A DNA stretch of 64,000 nt, taken from contig CAKQQQ010000002.1 in NCBI GenBank assembly GCA_934271065.1, positions 310,001 to 374,000 of the forward strand, given 5' to 3'. The notes under the pieces are model-generated. The model was not told the DNA's origin. It ran no database searches and saw nothing but the letters and a program-made list of their open reading frames with translations. Shown here piece by piece: positions 23,378 to 32,788 of the stretch (its first letter is position 1; every line of letters starts with the position of its first letter). Position numbers and translations under genes: made by a program. The DNA comes from an uncultured Clostridia bacterium. GTDB taxonomy: Bacteria > Bacillota > Clostridia > Christensenellales > Borkfalkiaceae.

Positions 23378-24192
23378 AATCTCGTTATCGCTTCGATCGC
23401 GCCTTCTATTAAAGAACAATCCGCGCTCTCGATTTCGCCCTTATCCGCCGCCGACGCGAGTTTTTCGTCTACGGGCAGTTTCGCCAGCACGGGCAGAGAG
23501 TACTTGGCGGCTACTTCGGATATTCCGCCTTTGCCGAACGGATAGAACTTTTCGCCGCAATGCGGACATACGAAATAACTCATATTTTCGACCACGCCGA
23601 GAATTTTGATATTCATCATATTCGCCATTTTAACGGCTTTTTCGACTATCATCGATACGAGATCCTGCGGGGTGGTAACCACGACTATTCCGTCTACGGG
23701 CAGAGACTGAAACACCGTCAACGGAACGTCGCCCGTTCCCGGCGGCATATCGACGTACATATAATCCACGTCGCCCCACGCGACGTCGGTATAAAACTGT
23801 TGCGCCGCGCCGCTTATTACCGGCCCGCGCCAGACCACGGGATCGCCGTCGTCGGGCAGAAGCAGGTTCATAGACATCATCTCCACGCCTTGCGAAGTCT
23901 TTACGGGAAGAATACCGCTTCCGTCGGGCAACGCCTGCGCCTTTTCGGTTACGCCGAACGCTTTGGGGGCGGAAGGTCCGGTAATATCGGCGTCGAGTAC
24001 CGCCACCTTATAGCCCTTACGCAACGTCGCGACGGCGAGAAGGTCGGTTACCATAGACTTACCAACTCCGCCCTTGCCGCTGACTACGGCTATGATTTTT
24101 TTGATGCGAGAGTCTTCTCTCGGCTTTACCTTAAAATCCGTTTTCTCGCAGTTTTCGCCGCAAGAAGAACAATCGTGATTACATTCGCTCAT
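23374..24192 (-). CDS. mrp: Mrp/NBP35-family Fe-S cluster carrier ATPase
   Basis: 272 residues. The N-terminus is Cys-rich (CNHDCSSCGENC), then the deviant Walker A SGKGGVGKSMVTD near residue 38, DADITGPSAPK, and VDMPPGTGDVPL. The CPHCG motif near 220 carries the paired cysteines that hold a bridging [4Fe-4S] cluster between two subunits. It lacks the ~80-residue DUF59 domain found in many Mrp proteins. Probable role: delivery of Fe-S clusters, which would suit the hydrogenase encoded downstream. It overlaps recF by 4 bp. Confidence 0.92.
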   Translation of the reverse strand: MSECNHDCSSCGENCEKTDFKVKPREDSRIKKIIAVVSGKGGVGKSMVTDLLAVATLRKGYKVAVLDADITGPSAPKAFGVTEKAQALPDGSGILPVKTSQGVEMMSMNLLLPDDGDPVVWRGPVISGAAQQFYTDVAWGDVDYMYVDMPPGTGDVPLTVFQSLPVDGIVVVTTPQDLVSMIVEKAVKMANMMNIKILGVVENMSYFVCPHCGEKFYPFGKGGISEVAAKYSLPVLAKLPVDEKLASAADKGEIESADCSLIEGAIEAITRL

Positions 24193-25277
24193 TTTATTAT
24201 CCTGCCTTTTTCTATAACGATATTGTTGTAATTTTCGTAAAACGGAACGCAGTCGGGCTCGGTACAGGTAATTATCGTCTGCATATTTTTAACACGATCG
24301 ACTATCCTTTCCCTGCGCCCGCGTTCTAGTTCGCTCATCGCGTCGTCGAGAATAAGCACGGGGTATTCGCCGTAACGCTCTTTGAAAATCTCGGTTTCGG
24401 CGAGTTTGAGCGCGATGGCGGCGGTGCGTTGCTGACCTTGCGAGCCGTAAACCTTCACGTCCGTTCCGTCCACCCTGATTTTCAGGTCGTCGCGGTGCGG
24501 ACCTACCGACGTGTACCCTACGTCTATATCCCTTTCCGCCCGTTCGCGAAGCGCCGCGCCGAACGCCGCGGCAATCTCGCTCTCGCTGCCCGAAAACTTC
24601 TCTTCGCCTTCGATTTTAATACTCTCCTTTCCGCCCGTCACGTCCGAATACGCCTTTTCGCAAAGCGGGGATAACCGCTCTATAAACGCGTTTCTTTCGT
24701 AAATGATTTTCGCGCCGTATCGCGCGAGACTTTCGTCCCACACGGGCAACGTGTCGAGTACGAGCGCGCGGTTTTCGTCTTTCAGAAGCGCGTTTCGCTG
24801 TGAAAGAATTTTTTTATAGCGTTGAAGCGCGTAATAGTACGGGCGCGACAACTGCGACAGCGACACGTCGAGAAACCGTCTGCGGTCTTCGGGCGCATCC
24901 TGAATAAGGCGGAGTTCGGACGGATTGAAAAATACCGAGTTGATATTGCCGAGCAATTCGCCGCTTCGGGATATTTTCACGTCGTTTACCTTAACTTCTT
25001 TGGCGTTATCCGAATAGAAATCGATACTCACTTTAACTTCGCCGTACCGACCTTGCGCAAACCCGACGACGGACGCTTTTTCCGCGCCCTTGCGTATGAC
25101 CTGCCTGTCCCGCGCGGCGCGCGGAGAATATCCGGCGCAAAGATAAAAAATCGCTTCCGCCGAATTGGTCTTGCCCTGCGCGTTTCCGCCGCTGACGATA
25201 TTGATACCGTCCGAAAACTCGAAAGTCTCTCTCTCGTAGTTACGGAAATCGATAAGTTGAAGTTTTTTGACGTTCAT
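24189..25277 (-). CDS. recF: DNA replication and repair protein RecF
   Basis: 362 residues. SMC-like ATPase that loads RecA at single-strand gaps together with RecO and RecR. Walker A GGNAQGKTNSAEAI begins near residue 31; LIDFRNYE precedes it as usual; the signature region is YGSQGQQRTAAIALKLAE near 280; Walker B is VLILDDAMSELE near 303, followed by the D-loop and TCTEPD. It starts 104 bp from dnaA on the other strand. In most Firmicutes recF follows dnaN in the dnaA operon; here dnaN is absent and recF is divergent. Confidence 0.95.
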   Translation of the reverse strand: MNVKKLQLIDFRNYERETFEFSDGINIVSGGNAQGKTNSAEAIFYLCAGYSPRAARDRQVIRKGAEKASVVGFAQGRYGEVKVSIDFYSDNAKEVKVNDVKISRSGELLGNINSVFFNPSELRLIQDAPEDRRRFLDVSLSQLSRPYYYALQRYKKILSQRNALLKDENRALVLDTLPVWDESLARYGAKIIYERNAFIERLSPLCEKAYSDVTGGKESIKIEGEEKFSGSESEIAAAFGAALRERAERDIDVGYTSVGPHRDDLKIRVDGTDVKVYGSQGQQRTAAIALKLAETEIFKERYGEYPVLILDDAMSELERGRRERIVDRVKNMQTIITCTEPDCVPFYENYNNIVIEKGRIIK

Positions 25278-25289
25278 ATCTTTAAGTTC

Positions 25290-25342
25290 TTGCTTTTTTT
25301 CGGATTTTATTATATTATATAAAATACTACGGAATTAGTAAA
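25290..25342. promoter_or_regulatory. Divergent dnaA / recF promoters
   Basis: For dnaA (plus): TTGCTT 25290-25295, 17 bp, TATTAT 25313-25318. For recF (minus): TTTACT 25342-25337, 17 bp, TATAAT 25319-25314. The two -10 boxes overlap, so the two genes probably compete for polymerase. The 104-bp gap is AT-rich, but I find no DnaA box in it. Confidence 0.4.
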
Positions 25343-25381
25343 GCGTTTTTGATTTGAAAAATCGTTACGGAGAAAGATAAA

Positions 25382-26725
25382 ATGGACGGATACGAAATAA
25401 TCTGGCAACAGGCTCTTATCGAATTGCAAAAGACGATCAGCCCCATAACTTACTCGACTTTTATAGAACAACTCAAACCCGTCGATCTCGACGGGCGTAA
25501 ACTCGTGCTGGTAACGCCGTCTAAACTCTTCGCGCAACAAGCCGAAAAGGTCATAGACAAAATCCGCGCCGCGCTCAAAAACTCTAATTCGGGCATTACC
25601 GACGTCAAGGTTTACGTCGGCGACGGAAAGGAAGACTATCTTTCGCAGCGCGTGTACGAAGTCGAACGTGAAGAAATAGAATCCACTCCGCTCAACCCGA
25701 AATACACCTTCGACACGTTCGTCGTGGGCGATTGCAACCGCTATCTGTACGCCGCCGCGAAGGCGGTGGCGGAAAACCCCGGTTCGGGATACAATCCGCT
25801 GTTTATCTACGGCGGCGCGGGGCTTGGCAAAACGCATATAATGCACGCTATCGCAAACTACGTCAAAAGCAACAACCCGCTTATGACCGTAATTTACGCC
25901 ACCTGCGAAAAGTTCACCAGCGACCTTATCTCTAATATCCGTTCGGGCAAAGCCTACGACAAGGAAGGCGTGGCGTTCAGAAACCGCTACCGCAACGTAG
26001 ACGTGCTTTTAATCGACGATATTCAGTTTCTCGCCGGCAAACAAGCCACGCAGGAAGAATTCTTCCATACCTTTAACGAACTTTACGGGCAGAACAAGCA
26101 GATAGTGCTGAGCGCGGACTGCCCGCCCAAAGAACTCTCTCTGCTGTCGGACAGGCTTACCACGCGTTTCGAGTGCGGGCTTATGGCGCAGGTGCTTCCG
26201 CCCGACGTGGAAACGAAAATAGCCATACTGCAAAAGAAAGCCGAAGCCAAAAAATTCATACTTTCGCTCGACGTCGCGCTGTATCTCGCCGAACTTTCGG
26301 ATAACGACGTGCGCTCGCTCGAAGGTATGCTGAACAAGGTCATCTTCGCGTCTATGCTGCACGAACGCCCCATAACGCTCGACCTTGCCAAAGACGCTCT
26401 GGCGGAAAGCGCGCAGGCGGACGACCGCGACGAAACGCTCTCCGCCGACGACGTAATCAACGCGGTATGCTCGTTCTTCAAGATATCTAAAGCCGACCTT
26501 ATCGGCAAAAAGAAAAACAAAGAAATAGTAGAACCGAGACAGATATGCGCGTATCTTATGACGGAACTTCTGTCTATACCGCTCGTTTCGATAGGTCAGG
26601 CTCTCGGCGGAAGAGACCATACCACGGTCATTCACTCGCGCGATAAAATCGCCGAACTCGTAAAAGACAGCCCCAAAACCGCAACGACCGTAAAAGACGT
26701 GAGAAATCTCATTCTTAAAAAATAA
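25382..26725 (+). CDS. dnaA: Chromosomal replication initiator DnaA
   Basis: 447 residues, typical length. Domain I is WQQALIELQKTISPITYSTFIEQL; domain III is the AAA+ core with Walker A YGGAGLGKTHIMHA near residue 142, Walker B VDVLLIDDIQFLAGK near 205 and sensor regions; domain IV carries the DnaA signature GGRDHTTVIHSRDKI near 410. GGAG lies 9 nt before the ATG. It is followed after 4 bp by mnmG. The absence of dnaN next to it is unusual. It reads on the plus strand while the flanking housekeeping blocks read on the minus strand. Confidence 0.97.
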   Translation: MDGYEIIWQQALIELQKTISPITYSTFIEQLKPVDLDGRKLVLVTPSKLFAQQAEKVIDKIRAALKNSNSGITDVKVYVGDGKEDYLSQRVYEVEREEIESTPLNPKYTFDTFVVGDCNRYLYAAAKAVAENPGSGYNPLFIYGGAGLGKTHIMHAIANYVKSNNPLMTVIYATCEKFTSDLISNIRSGKAYDKEGVAFRNRYRNVDVLLIDDIQFLAGKQATQEEFFHTFNELYGQNKQIVLSADCPPKELSLLSDRLTTRFECGLMAQVLPPDVETKIAILQKKAEAKKFILSLDVALYLAELSDNDVRSLEGMLNKVIFASMLHERPITLDLAKDALAESAQADDRDETLSADDVINAVCSFFKISKADLIGKKKNKEIVEPRQICAYLMTELLSIPLVSIGQALGGRDHTTVIHSRDKIAELVKDSPKTATTVKDVRNLILKK

Positions 26726-26729
26726 CGCT

Positions 26730-28586
26730 ATGAAACAATTTACCGAAGGAGTATACGACGCCGTAGTCGTCGGCGCGGGACACGCCGGTTGCGAAGCCGC
26801 GCTCGCTCTTGCAAGAACGGGCAACAAAACGGCGATAATTACGATAGACCTTGAAAATATAGCCTTTATGGCGTGCAATCCGTCGATAGGCGGCACGGCG
26901 AAAGGGCATCTCGTACGCGAACTCGACGCGCTCGGCGGAGAAATGGGCGTAAAGGCGGACGAAGCGTGTATGCAGATTAAAATGCTCAACCGCGGCAAGG
27001 GCGCGGCGGTACAGTCTCTGCGCGCGCAAAACGACAAATACCTTTATCACACGCTGATGAAGAAAACGCTCGAAAACACCCCCCTGCTCTCCGTAAAACA
27101 ATGCGAAGCGGTTAAAATTCTTACCGAAAACGGTAAGGTTACGGGCGTTCTCACTTCGTTCGGAACGATACTCGAATGTAAAGCCGTAGTCGTTGCGACG
27201 GGCGTGTATCTTAACGGCAGGATAGTGGCCGGCGAATGGGAAAAAAGCAGCGGTCCGTCGGGCTTCGCGCCCGCAAACGGGCTGACCGCAAGCCTTATCG
27301 ATCTCGGCTTCAAAGTACGCAGATTCAAAACGGGTACGCCCGCGCGACTCGACTCGCGCACGGTCGATTTTTCCGTTATGGAACGGCAGGACGGCGAAAC
27401 GAACGTCTACCCCTTTTCGTTTATGACCGACGGCGTACCGCAAAAACAAGAACCCTGTTATATAACCTACACCAACGCCGAAACGCACTCGATAATACTT
27501 AATAATCTCGATCGCTCGCCGCTGTATAACGGCAGTATTTTAAGTACCGGACCGAGATACTGCCCGTCTATCGAGACCAAGGTCGTAAGATTTAAGGACA
27601 AGGACAGACACCAGATTTTTATAGAGCCGGAAGGCTTCGACACCAACGAAGTTTACGTTCAGGGTATGTCCACGTCTCTTCCGCACGACGTGCAACGGGC
27701 TATGTACCGCTCGGTAAAAGGTCTCGAACGGTGCGAATTTACCCGTTACGCCTACGCGATAGAATACGACTGCATAGACAGTCTCGACCTTAAACCGTCG
27801 CTCGAATACAAGAAAGTGAGCGGACTTTTCACCGCCGGGCAGATTAACGGCACGAGCGGCTACGAAGAAGCGGCGGCGCAGGGGCTTATCGCCGGAGTGA
27901 ACGCTTCGCAATACTTAAAGGGCGCAGAACCGCTCGTTATCCGCCGCGACGAAGGGTATATAGGCGTGCTGATAGACGATCTCGTAACCAAAGGCACGGA
28001 CGAACCCTACCGTATGATGACTTCGCGCGCGGAATACCGCATATTCCTGCGGCAGGACAACGCCGACACCCGTCTTACCGAAAAAGGACGCGCCGTCGGG
28101 CTGGTAAGCGACGCGCGTTACGCGCGGTTTCTGAAAAGAAAAGAACAGATAGCCGAACTCGAAACCAAACTCAACGAGCGTATGCCCCAAAGCAAAGTCG
28201 CGGAATTCGTCAGAAGCCGCGGCGCGGGCGAAGTGTCGGGCGGCATTACCGTACGCGAGATGATTAAACGGAATATACCGCTCGAAGACGTACGCAAGGA
28301 ATTCGGGCTGTTCGACGGCTACCCGTACGACATACTCGAACGCGTAGAAACCGACGCCAGATACGAAGGGTATCTGCAAAAAGGTCTCGAACAGATAGAA
28401 AAGGCAAAAAAACTCGAAGAAAAAAAGTTGCCGCCGGATATAGATTACCTTGCCATAAGCGGATTGAGAGTCGAAGCGCGCGAAAAACTGAACGCCGTCC
28501 GCCCCGAAAATTTAGGTCAGGCGTCGAGAATATCGGGCGTGAACCCCGCGGATATAGCCGTGCTTATGGTCTGCCTGAAAAAGTGA
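26730..28586 (+). CDS. mnmG: tRNA uridine-5-carboxymethylaminomethyl modification enzyme MnmG (GidA)
   Basis: 618 residues. FAD-dependent partner of MnmE that installs the cmnm5 group on U34 of certain tRNAs. The N-terminal dinucleotide fold is VVVGAGHAGCEAALALAR at residues 14-31; FMACNPSIGGTAKGHLVRE and GKGAAVQSLRAQNDK follow; GYEEAAAQGLIAGVNAS near 373 is the second GidA signature; the C-terminal helical domain for MnmE/tRNA contact ends in DIAVLMVCLKK. It starts 4 bp after dnaA. mnmE is not in the window. Confidence 0.97.
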   Translation: MKQFTEGVYDAVVVGAGHAGCEAALALARTGNKTAIITIDLENIAFMACNPSIGGTAKGHLVRELDALGGEMGVKADEACMQIKMLNRGKGAAVQSLRAQNDKYLYHTLMKKTLENTPLLSVKQCEAVKILTENGKVTGVLTSFGTILECKAVVVATGVYLNGRIVAGEWEKSSGPSGFAPANGLTASLIDLGFKVRRFKTGTPARLDSRTVDFSVMERQDGETNVYPFSFMTDGVPQKQEPCYITYTNAETHSIILNNLDRSPLYNGSILSTGPRYCPSIETKVVRFKDKDRHQIFIEPEGFDTNEVYVQGMSTSLPHDVQRAMYRSVKGLERCEFTRYAYAIEYDCIDSLDLKPSLEYKKVSGLFTAGQINGTSGYEEAAAQGLIAGVNASQYLKGAEPLVIRRDEGYIGVLIDDLVTKGTDEPYRMMTSRAEYRIFLRQDNADTRLTEKGRAVGLVSDARYARFLKRKEQIAELETKLNERMPQSKVAEFVRSRGAGEVSGGITVREMIKRNIPLEDVRKEFGLFDGYPYDILERVETDARYEGYLQKGLEQIEKAKKLEEKKLPPDIDYLAISGLRVEAREKLNAVRPENLGQASRISGVNPADIAVLMVCLKK

Positions 28587-28587
28587 T

Positions 28588-28749
28588 ATGAAAGAAGATA
28601 AAAAACAACCCGAAAAAGAAAAAACCGACGAAAAACTCGTCGCAAACAAACCGCAGACGGTCGTTAAAAAGCCGTACGAATCGGAATTCAAACGCAAATA
28701 TTTCGATTATTACGACGACGTTAAAATCAGCGACCGTCAGGACTGGTAA
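28588..28749 (+). CDS. Small highly charged protein, 53 residues
   Basis: An ORF starting 1 nt after the mnmG stop codon (TGATATG). It begins MKEDKKQPEKEKTDEK and ends KYFDYYDDVKISDRQDW. About half the residues are charged and no membrane segment is present. Codon choice matches the neighbours, and the tight spacing suggests translational coupling with mnmG. There is only a weak purine stretch as ribosome site. I do not recognise a family. It lies 40 bp before the ABC exporter genes; a regulatory or accessory role with them is conceivable but unsupported. Confidence 0.5.
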   Translation: MKEDKKQPEKEKTDEKLVANKPQTVVKKPYESEFKRKYFDYYDDVKISDRQDW

Positions 28750-28789
28750 AACGCCTTATCGCGCGACTTTCGCGCAAACCCAAACGCTT

Positions 28790-30523
28790 ATGAAGACGGA
28801 AAATTTCGTTCTCCGCCATTACGGGCGGTACAAACCGAATATAATCGCGATAGCCGCTTTGTCGCTCGTCTCCACACTCTGCTCCCTGTTTATACCGTCG
28901 CTGATGAAAAACATCGTCGACAAGGGCGTGGCGAACGGGGATTTCGGCAAAATACTGTCGTCGTGCGTCGCAATGCTCGCGCTTGCGGCAGTTTCGTTAT
29001 GCTCCGCGATACTTTCGGCCAAACTCGCGGCGCGGCTGTCGAGCGCGGTCTCAACGGACATACGCAACGATATGTTCCGTAAAGTCAATTCCCTTACCTT
29101 TGAAGAGTTCTCGTCGATAGGTACGTCGAGTCTGCTTACCCGCGCCACCGAAGACGTGTTCGTTTTACAGGACGCCGGCGCGTATTTCGCGTCGTCGGTA
29201 TGCGTGCCGCTGCTTTTAATCGGCGGAATAGCCGCGTCGTTTTTCGCGGACGTCGCGCTCGCGCTCGTACTCGTATGCGTACTGCCCGTCGTCTGTTTTA
29301 TAATCTTCCTGCTCGTCCGCAAAATGGGCAGATTATGGGAAAAATCGGATAAATACTGCGACGCGCAAAACAAAATAGTACGCGAACGCCTTTACGGAAT
29401 ACGCGTTATCCGCGCGTTCGACAAAGAAGATTACGAACACGCGCGCATAACCTGCGCGACGGATAATATGGCGCATAATCTCGTCAAATCCAACCTGCTC
29501 AGCGGGCTGATAACCCCTATCTGTTCGTGCCTTTTAAGCCTTGCCACCGTCGCGCTCGTGTGCGTGGGGTATTACAGAGCGACGGTAACGTCGGTGATCG
29601 GCGCGGGCGACGTAATAGCCGTCGTGCAGTACGTCGCGCTTATTTCAAACGCGCTTTTAACCACTTTCTGGGTGCTGGCGTTTATACCGCACGTCAAAGT
29701 ATGCGGCAGACGCGTCAACGAAGTGCTTGCGCTTAAAGGCTACGCGCCCGTAAAAACTCCGCCCGTAATACGCTCGGGCGACCTTAAACTCGAAAACGTA
29801 ACCTTCCGTTACCCCGACGGCAAACTCGACTCGCTCGAAAACGTCACGGCGGTCTTTCCGCAAGGCAAGACGATAGGCGTTATCGGCGGCACGGGCAGCG
29901 GAAAATCCACGCTTATCAAACTGCTGCTTAAATTCTACCCCGTAACGCGCGGCGAAATAACGCTCGGCGGGGAAAGTTACGAAAATCTCTCCGGCGAAGA
30001 CGTGCGCGCAAGCGTGTCCTGCGCCATGCAAAAGAGTATGATTTTCGAAGGAACTCTGCGCGATAACGTTAAAATAGCGAACGAGACGGCAACCGACGCC
30101 GAAGTTACGGCGGCAATCAACGACGCGTGCCTTAAAGAATTCGTCGACGGGCTTGACGACGGGCTTGACTACGCCCTGTCGCAAAGCGGAGCGAACCTTT
30201 CGGGCGGACAGAAACAGCGCGTGAACATTGCCCGCGCGATACTTAAAAAAGCGTCGGTATATATTTTCGACGACAGTTTTTCCGCGCTCGACCTTTTAAC
30301 CGAAAAAACGGTACGCGCGCGGCTCGACGAGCGTCTGAAAGGCAAAACGCGGATAATCGTAACGCAAAGGGTATCTTCCGCGCGCAGATGCGACCTTATT
30401 TACGTCTTCGACAACGGCAGAATAGTCGGCGAAGGCGATCACGCGCATCTGATGTCGGACTGCCCTACTTACCGAGAAATTTACCGTTCGCAAACGGGGG
30501 AGGACGACGATGAAACAGAGTAA
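28790..30523 (+). CDS. Heterodimeric ABC exporter, subunit with degenerate ATP site
   Basis: 577 residues: six membrane helices (~1-320) and a nucleotide-binding domain. Walker A is GGTGSGKST near 365 and the signature NLSGGQKQR near 470 is canonical. Walker B reads VYIFDDS, with Asp in place of the catalytic Glu, and the H-loop reads VTQRVSS, with Gln in place of His. These are the hallmarks of the non-hydrolytic half of TM287/288-type exporters. The partner encoded next has the complementary defect. The ATG lies 40 bp after the small ORF; its 3' end overlaps the next gene by 14 bp. Substrate unknown: drug, lipid or peptide. Confidence 0.92.
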   Translation: MKTENFVLRHYGRYKPNIIAIAALSLVSTLCSLFIPSLMKNIVDKGVANGDFGKILSSCVAMLALAAVSLCSAILSAKLAARLSSAVSTDIRNDMFRKVNSLTFEEFSSIGTSSLLTRATEDVFVLQDAGAYFASSVCVPLLLIGGIAASFFADVALALVLVCVLPVVCFIIFLLVRKMGRLWEKSDKYCDAQNKIVRERLYGIRVIRAFDKEDYEHARITCATDNMAHNLVKSNLLSGLITPICSCLLSLATVALVCVGYYRATVTSVIGAGDVIAVVQYVALISNALLTTFWVLAFIPHVKVCGRRVNEVLALKGYAPVKTPPVIRSGDLKLENVTFRYPDGKLDSLENVTAVFPQGKTIGVIGGTGSGKSTLIKLLLKFYPVTRGEITLGGESYENLSGEDVRASVSCAMQKSMIFEGTLRDNVKIANETATDAEVTAAINDACLKEFVDGLDDGLDYALSQSGANLSGGQKQRVNIARAILKKASVYIFDDSFSALDLLTEKTVRARLDERLKGKTRIIVTQRVSSARRCDLIYVFDNGRIVGEGDHAHLMSDCPTYREIYRSQTGEDDDETE

Positions 30524-32264
30524 AAAAAGCGTTATTCCCCGCCTTATAAAGGAATGTAAACATATAGCGTTGCCGATAGCAATCTCGTCGGTAATAACCC
30601 TTTTGGCGGTAACGCTCGGACTGTACGCGCCGAGCGCGCTCGGCGACCTTACCCAAAAAATCTACGACGTTACCGTCGGCGGACAAACGCCCGACTTTAA
30701 CGCGTTTTTGCGTTCCGCCGCGATACTTGCCGCGGTTTACGTCTGCGTGGAGGCTTGCGAATCGCTTTGCAAAGTCATAAACTGCAATACGGTCTCGCGC
30801 CACTTTACCCGAAACATACGCGTACAGATTTCGGATAAAATCTCGCGGATTTCGGTCGGCAAACTCGACGCGACGCCCAACGGCGAAATAATGTCGAGAA
30901 TGATGAACGACGTGTCGATGATGAGCGGAACGGTCTATTCGCTGTTCGAGTTATTCATCAGCGGAATCGTAAAACTGATACTTATCGTCGTAACTCTGTT
31001 CACGCTTAACCCGCCCATTGCGGCGATTATCGTGGTAATAGTACCGCTGTCGCTCGTGTTTTCGGCCGTTCTCGCGACGCGCTCTTCAAAATACTTCGCG
31101 GAAGTAAGAAAACTCAACGGCTCGCTTTGCGCGCTTGCCGAAGAAGACTTTACCTGCTTCGACACCGTGCGCGCATTCGACCTTGCCGACAAGCAGAACG
31201 CCGAATTTGCCGAGCGCGCTAATCGCCTGAGTAAAGCCAACGAACGCGCGACTTTCTATACCACGATAGTCACGCCCGTGATAACGATGACCAACGCGAT
31301 AACTTACTCCATAATCTGTCTGCTCGGCGGATACTTCGCCGTGAGCGGTAAATTCGACGTAGGTACGATAATCAAGATTATATTATACTCGCAAATGCTG
31401 CAAGGGCCGCTGTCGTCGCTTGCGGGCGGGTTTTCGTCGATGCAAAGTACCTTCGCCGCCGCGAGACGGGTTTACGGTTTCCTTGACGAAGACGAGATGA
31501 CTGCCGACGCGGGCGAGCCTATCCCCGACGTAAAAGGCGACGTGAGTTTTAACGACGTATGCTTTTCGTACGTTCCCGAACACCCCGTTATACGCGACTT
31601 TTCGGCGGACGTCAAAGCGGGGCAAAAATGCGCGATAGTAGGACCTACCGGCGGCGGCAAAACCACGCTCGTCAACCTGCTTATGCGTTTTTACGAAGTC
31701 GATTCGGGCAGCATAACGCTCGACGGCAAAGACATACGCAGTTACTCGCGAAAGGACGTAAGATCGACCTTCCAGATGGTATTGCAGGAGACTTGGTTGT
31801 TTTCGGGTACGGTACGCGACAACGTCGCTTACGGAAAAGAAAACGCTACGCAAGCCGAAATAGAAGACGCGTGCAAACGCGCCCGCGTAGACGATTTTAT
31901 ACGCAGTCTGCCCGACGGATACGATACGGTAATAAACGAAGAATCGACTAATATTTCGAGCGGACAAAAACAACTTCTGACGATAGCGCGGGCGTTTCTC
32001 GCCGACAGAAAATTACTTATTCTCGACGAAGCGACTTCGAGCGTAGACACCCGCACCGAAGTGCTTATACAAAAATCGATGCGCGAACTGATAAAAGGCA
32101 GAACGAGTTTCGTTATAGCGCACAGGCTGTCTACCGTTACCGACGCGGACGTGATACTCGTCGTAGCGGGCGGAAGGCTCGTAGAAAAAGGCACGCACGA
32201 AGAATTGCTTAAAAAACGCGGGTTCTATTACGATATTTTTATGAGCCAGTTCGACGCGGAATAA
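30510..32264 (+). CDS. Heterodimeric ABC exporter, catalytic subunit
   Basis: 584 residues, again six membrane helices plus one nucleotide-binding domain. Walker A GPTGGGKTTLVN near 378, Walker B LLILDEATSSVD with the catalytic Glu, and an intact H-loop His (VIAHRLSTV). The signature, however, is NISSGQKQL rather than LSGGQ. Paired with the upstream subunit this gives one canonical site (its Walker motifs with the partner's LSGGQ) and one degenerate site, as known for heterodimeric exporters. The start overlaps the upstream gene by 14 bp, with GGGGAGG directly before the ATG, so the two subunits are coupled. Confidence 0.92.
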   Translation: MKQSKKSVIPRLIKECKHIALPIAISSVITLLAVTLGLYAPSALGDLTQKIYDVTVGGQTPDFNAFLRSAAILAAVYVCVEACESLCKVINCNTVSRHFTRNIRVQISDKISRISVGKLDATPNGEIMSRMMNDVSMMSGTVYSLFELFISGIVKLILIVVTLFTLNPPIAAIIVVIVPLSLVFSAVLATRSSKYFAEVRKLNGSLCALAEEDFTCFDTVRAFDLADKQNAEFAERANRLSKANERATFYTTIVTPVITMTNAITYSIICLLGGYFAVSGKFDVGTIIKIILYSQMLQGPLSSLAGGFSSMQSTFAAARRVYGFLDEDEMTADAGEPIPDVKGDVSFNDVCFSYVPEHPVIRDFSADVKAGQKCAIVGPTGGGKTTLVNLLMRFYEVDSGSITLDGKDIRSYSRKDVRSTFQMVLQETWLFSGTVRDNVAYGKENATQAEIEDACKRARVDDFIRSLPDGYDTVINEESTNISSGQKQLLTIARAFLADRKLLILDEATSSVDTRTEVLIQKSMRELIKGRTSFVIAHRLSTVTDADVILVVAGGRLVEKGTHEELLKKRGFYYDIFMSQFDAE

Positions 32265-32388
32265 ATCCGTCGAAAAATTCCGACAGGTCAGGCAGATAGC
32301 CACATATACGTTGAATACGCGTCTGCGGACGAAAATTTTCTTTCCGTCCGACGGCGAACTAAATAAAAAAATTAAAGGAGCAAAAACA

Positions 32389-32655
32389 ATGAAAGTAAGA
32401 GAAGGGTTCGTCATAAGGACCGTCGGCGATAAAAAATACGCCGTGGCAACGGGCGAAGCGTGCAAGCACTTCAAAGGAATGCTTACGCTTAACGAAATGG
32501 GCGCGTTGATATTCGACGCGATGAAAAAAGACGTTACCGTAGACGAAATAGTCGAGCGTATTCTTTCGGAATACGACGCCACGAAAGAACAGGTAACCGC
32601 CGACGTTACCGAATTCGTCGAGCAACTGAAAGCGGCGGATATAATAACCGACTGA
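32389..32655 (+). CDS. PqqD-family peptide-binding protein
   Basis: 88 residues from MKVREGFVIRTV, chosen because AGGAG lies 8 nt upstream; an in-frame ATG at 32311 lacks a ribosome site. The fold is that of PqqD: beta strands (VIRTVGDKKYAVATG), then LTLNEMGALIFDAM and a winged-helix-like end (VDEIVERILSEYD...VEQLKAADII). PqqD proteins hold precursor peptides for radical-SAM enzymes in RiPP pathways; stand-alone copies also occur in Firmicutes and Bacteroidetes without a known partner. No radical-SAM gene is in the window. It follows the ABC exporter by 124 bp. Confidence 0.8.
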   Translation: MKVREGFVIRTVGDKKYAVATGEACKHFKGMLTLNEMGALIFDAMKKDVTVDEIVERILSEYDATKEQVTADVTEFVEQLKAADIITD

Positions 32656-32682
32656 TCGGCGATATTTTAACCGATACGCAAA

Positions 32683-32724
32683 AAGGGCGGCGGAGTTGAA
32701 AATATTTTCAACTCCGCCGCCCTT
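32683..32724. terminator. Bidirectional terminator between the pqqD-like gene and clpB
   Basis: A perfect 42-bp palindrome (two 21-bp arms around AAAATATTTT). On the minus strand it is followed by TTTTT, 64 nt after clpB; on the plus strand it lies 28 nt after the pqqD-like gene. Confidence 0.85.
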
Positions 32725-32788
32725 ATCGTTCAGCGTTTTCCGACCGTAAGTCGGGATATTTTATCCGACGCCAACCACCGCCACGCGA

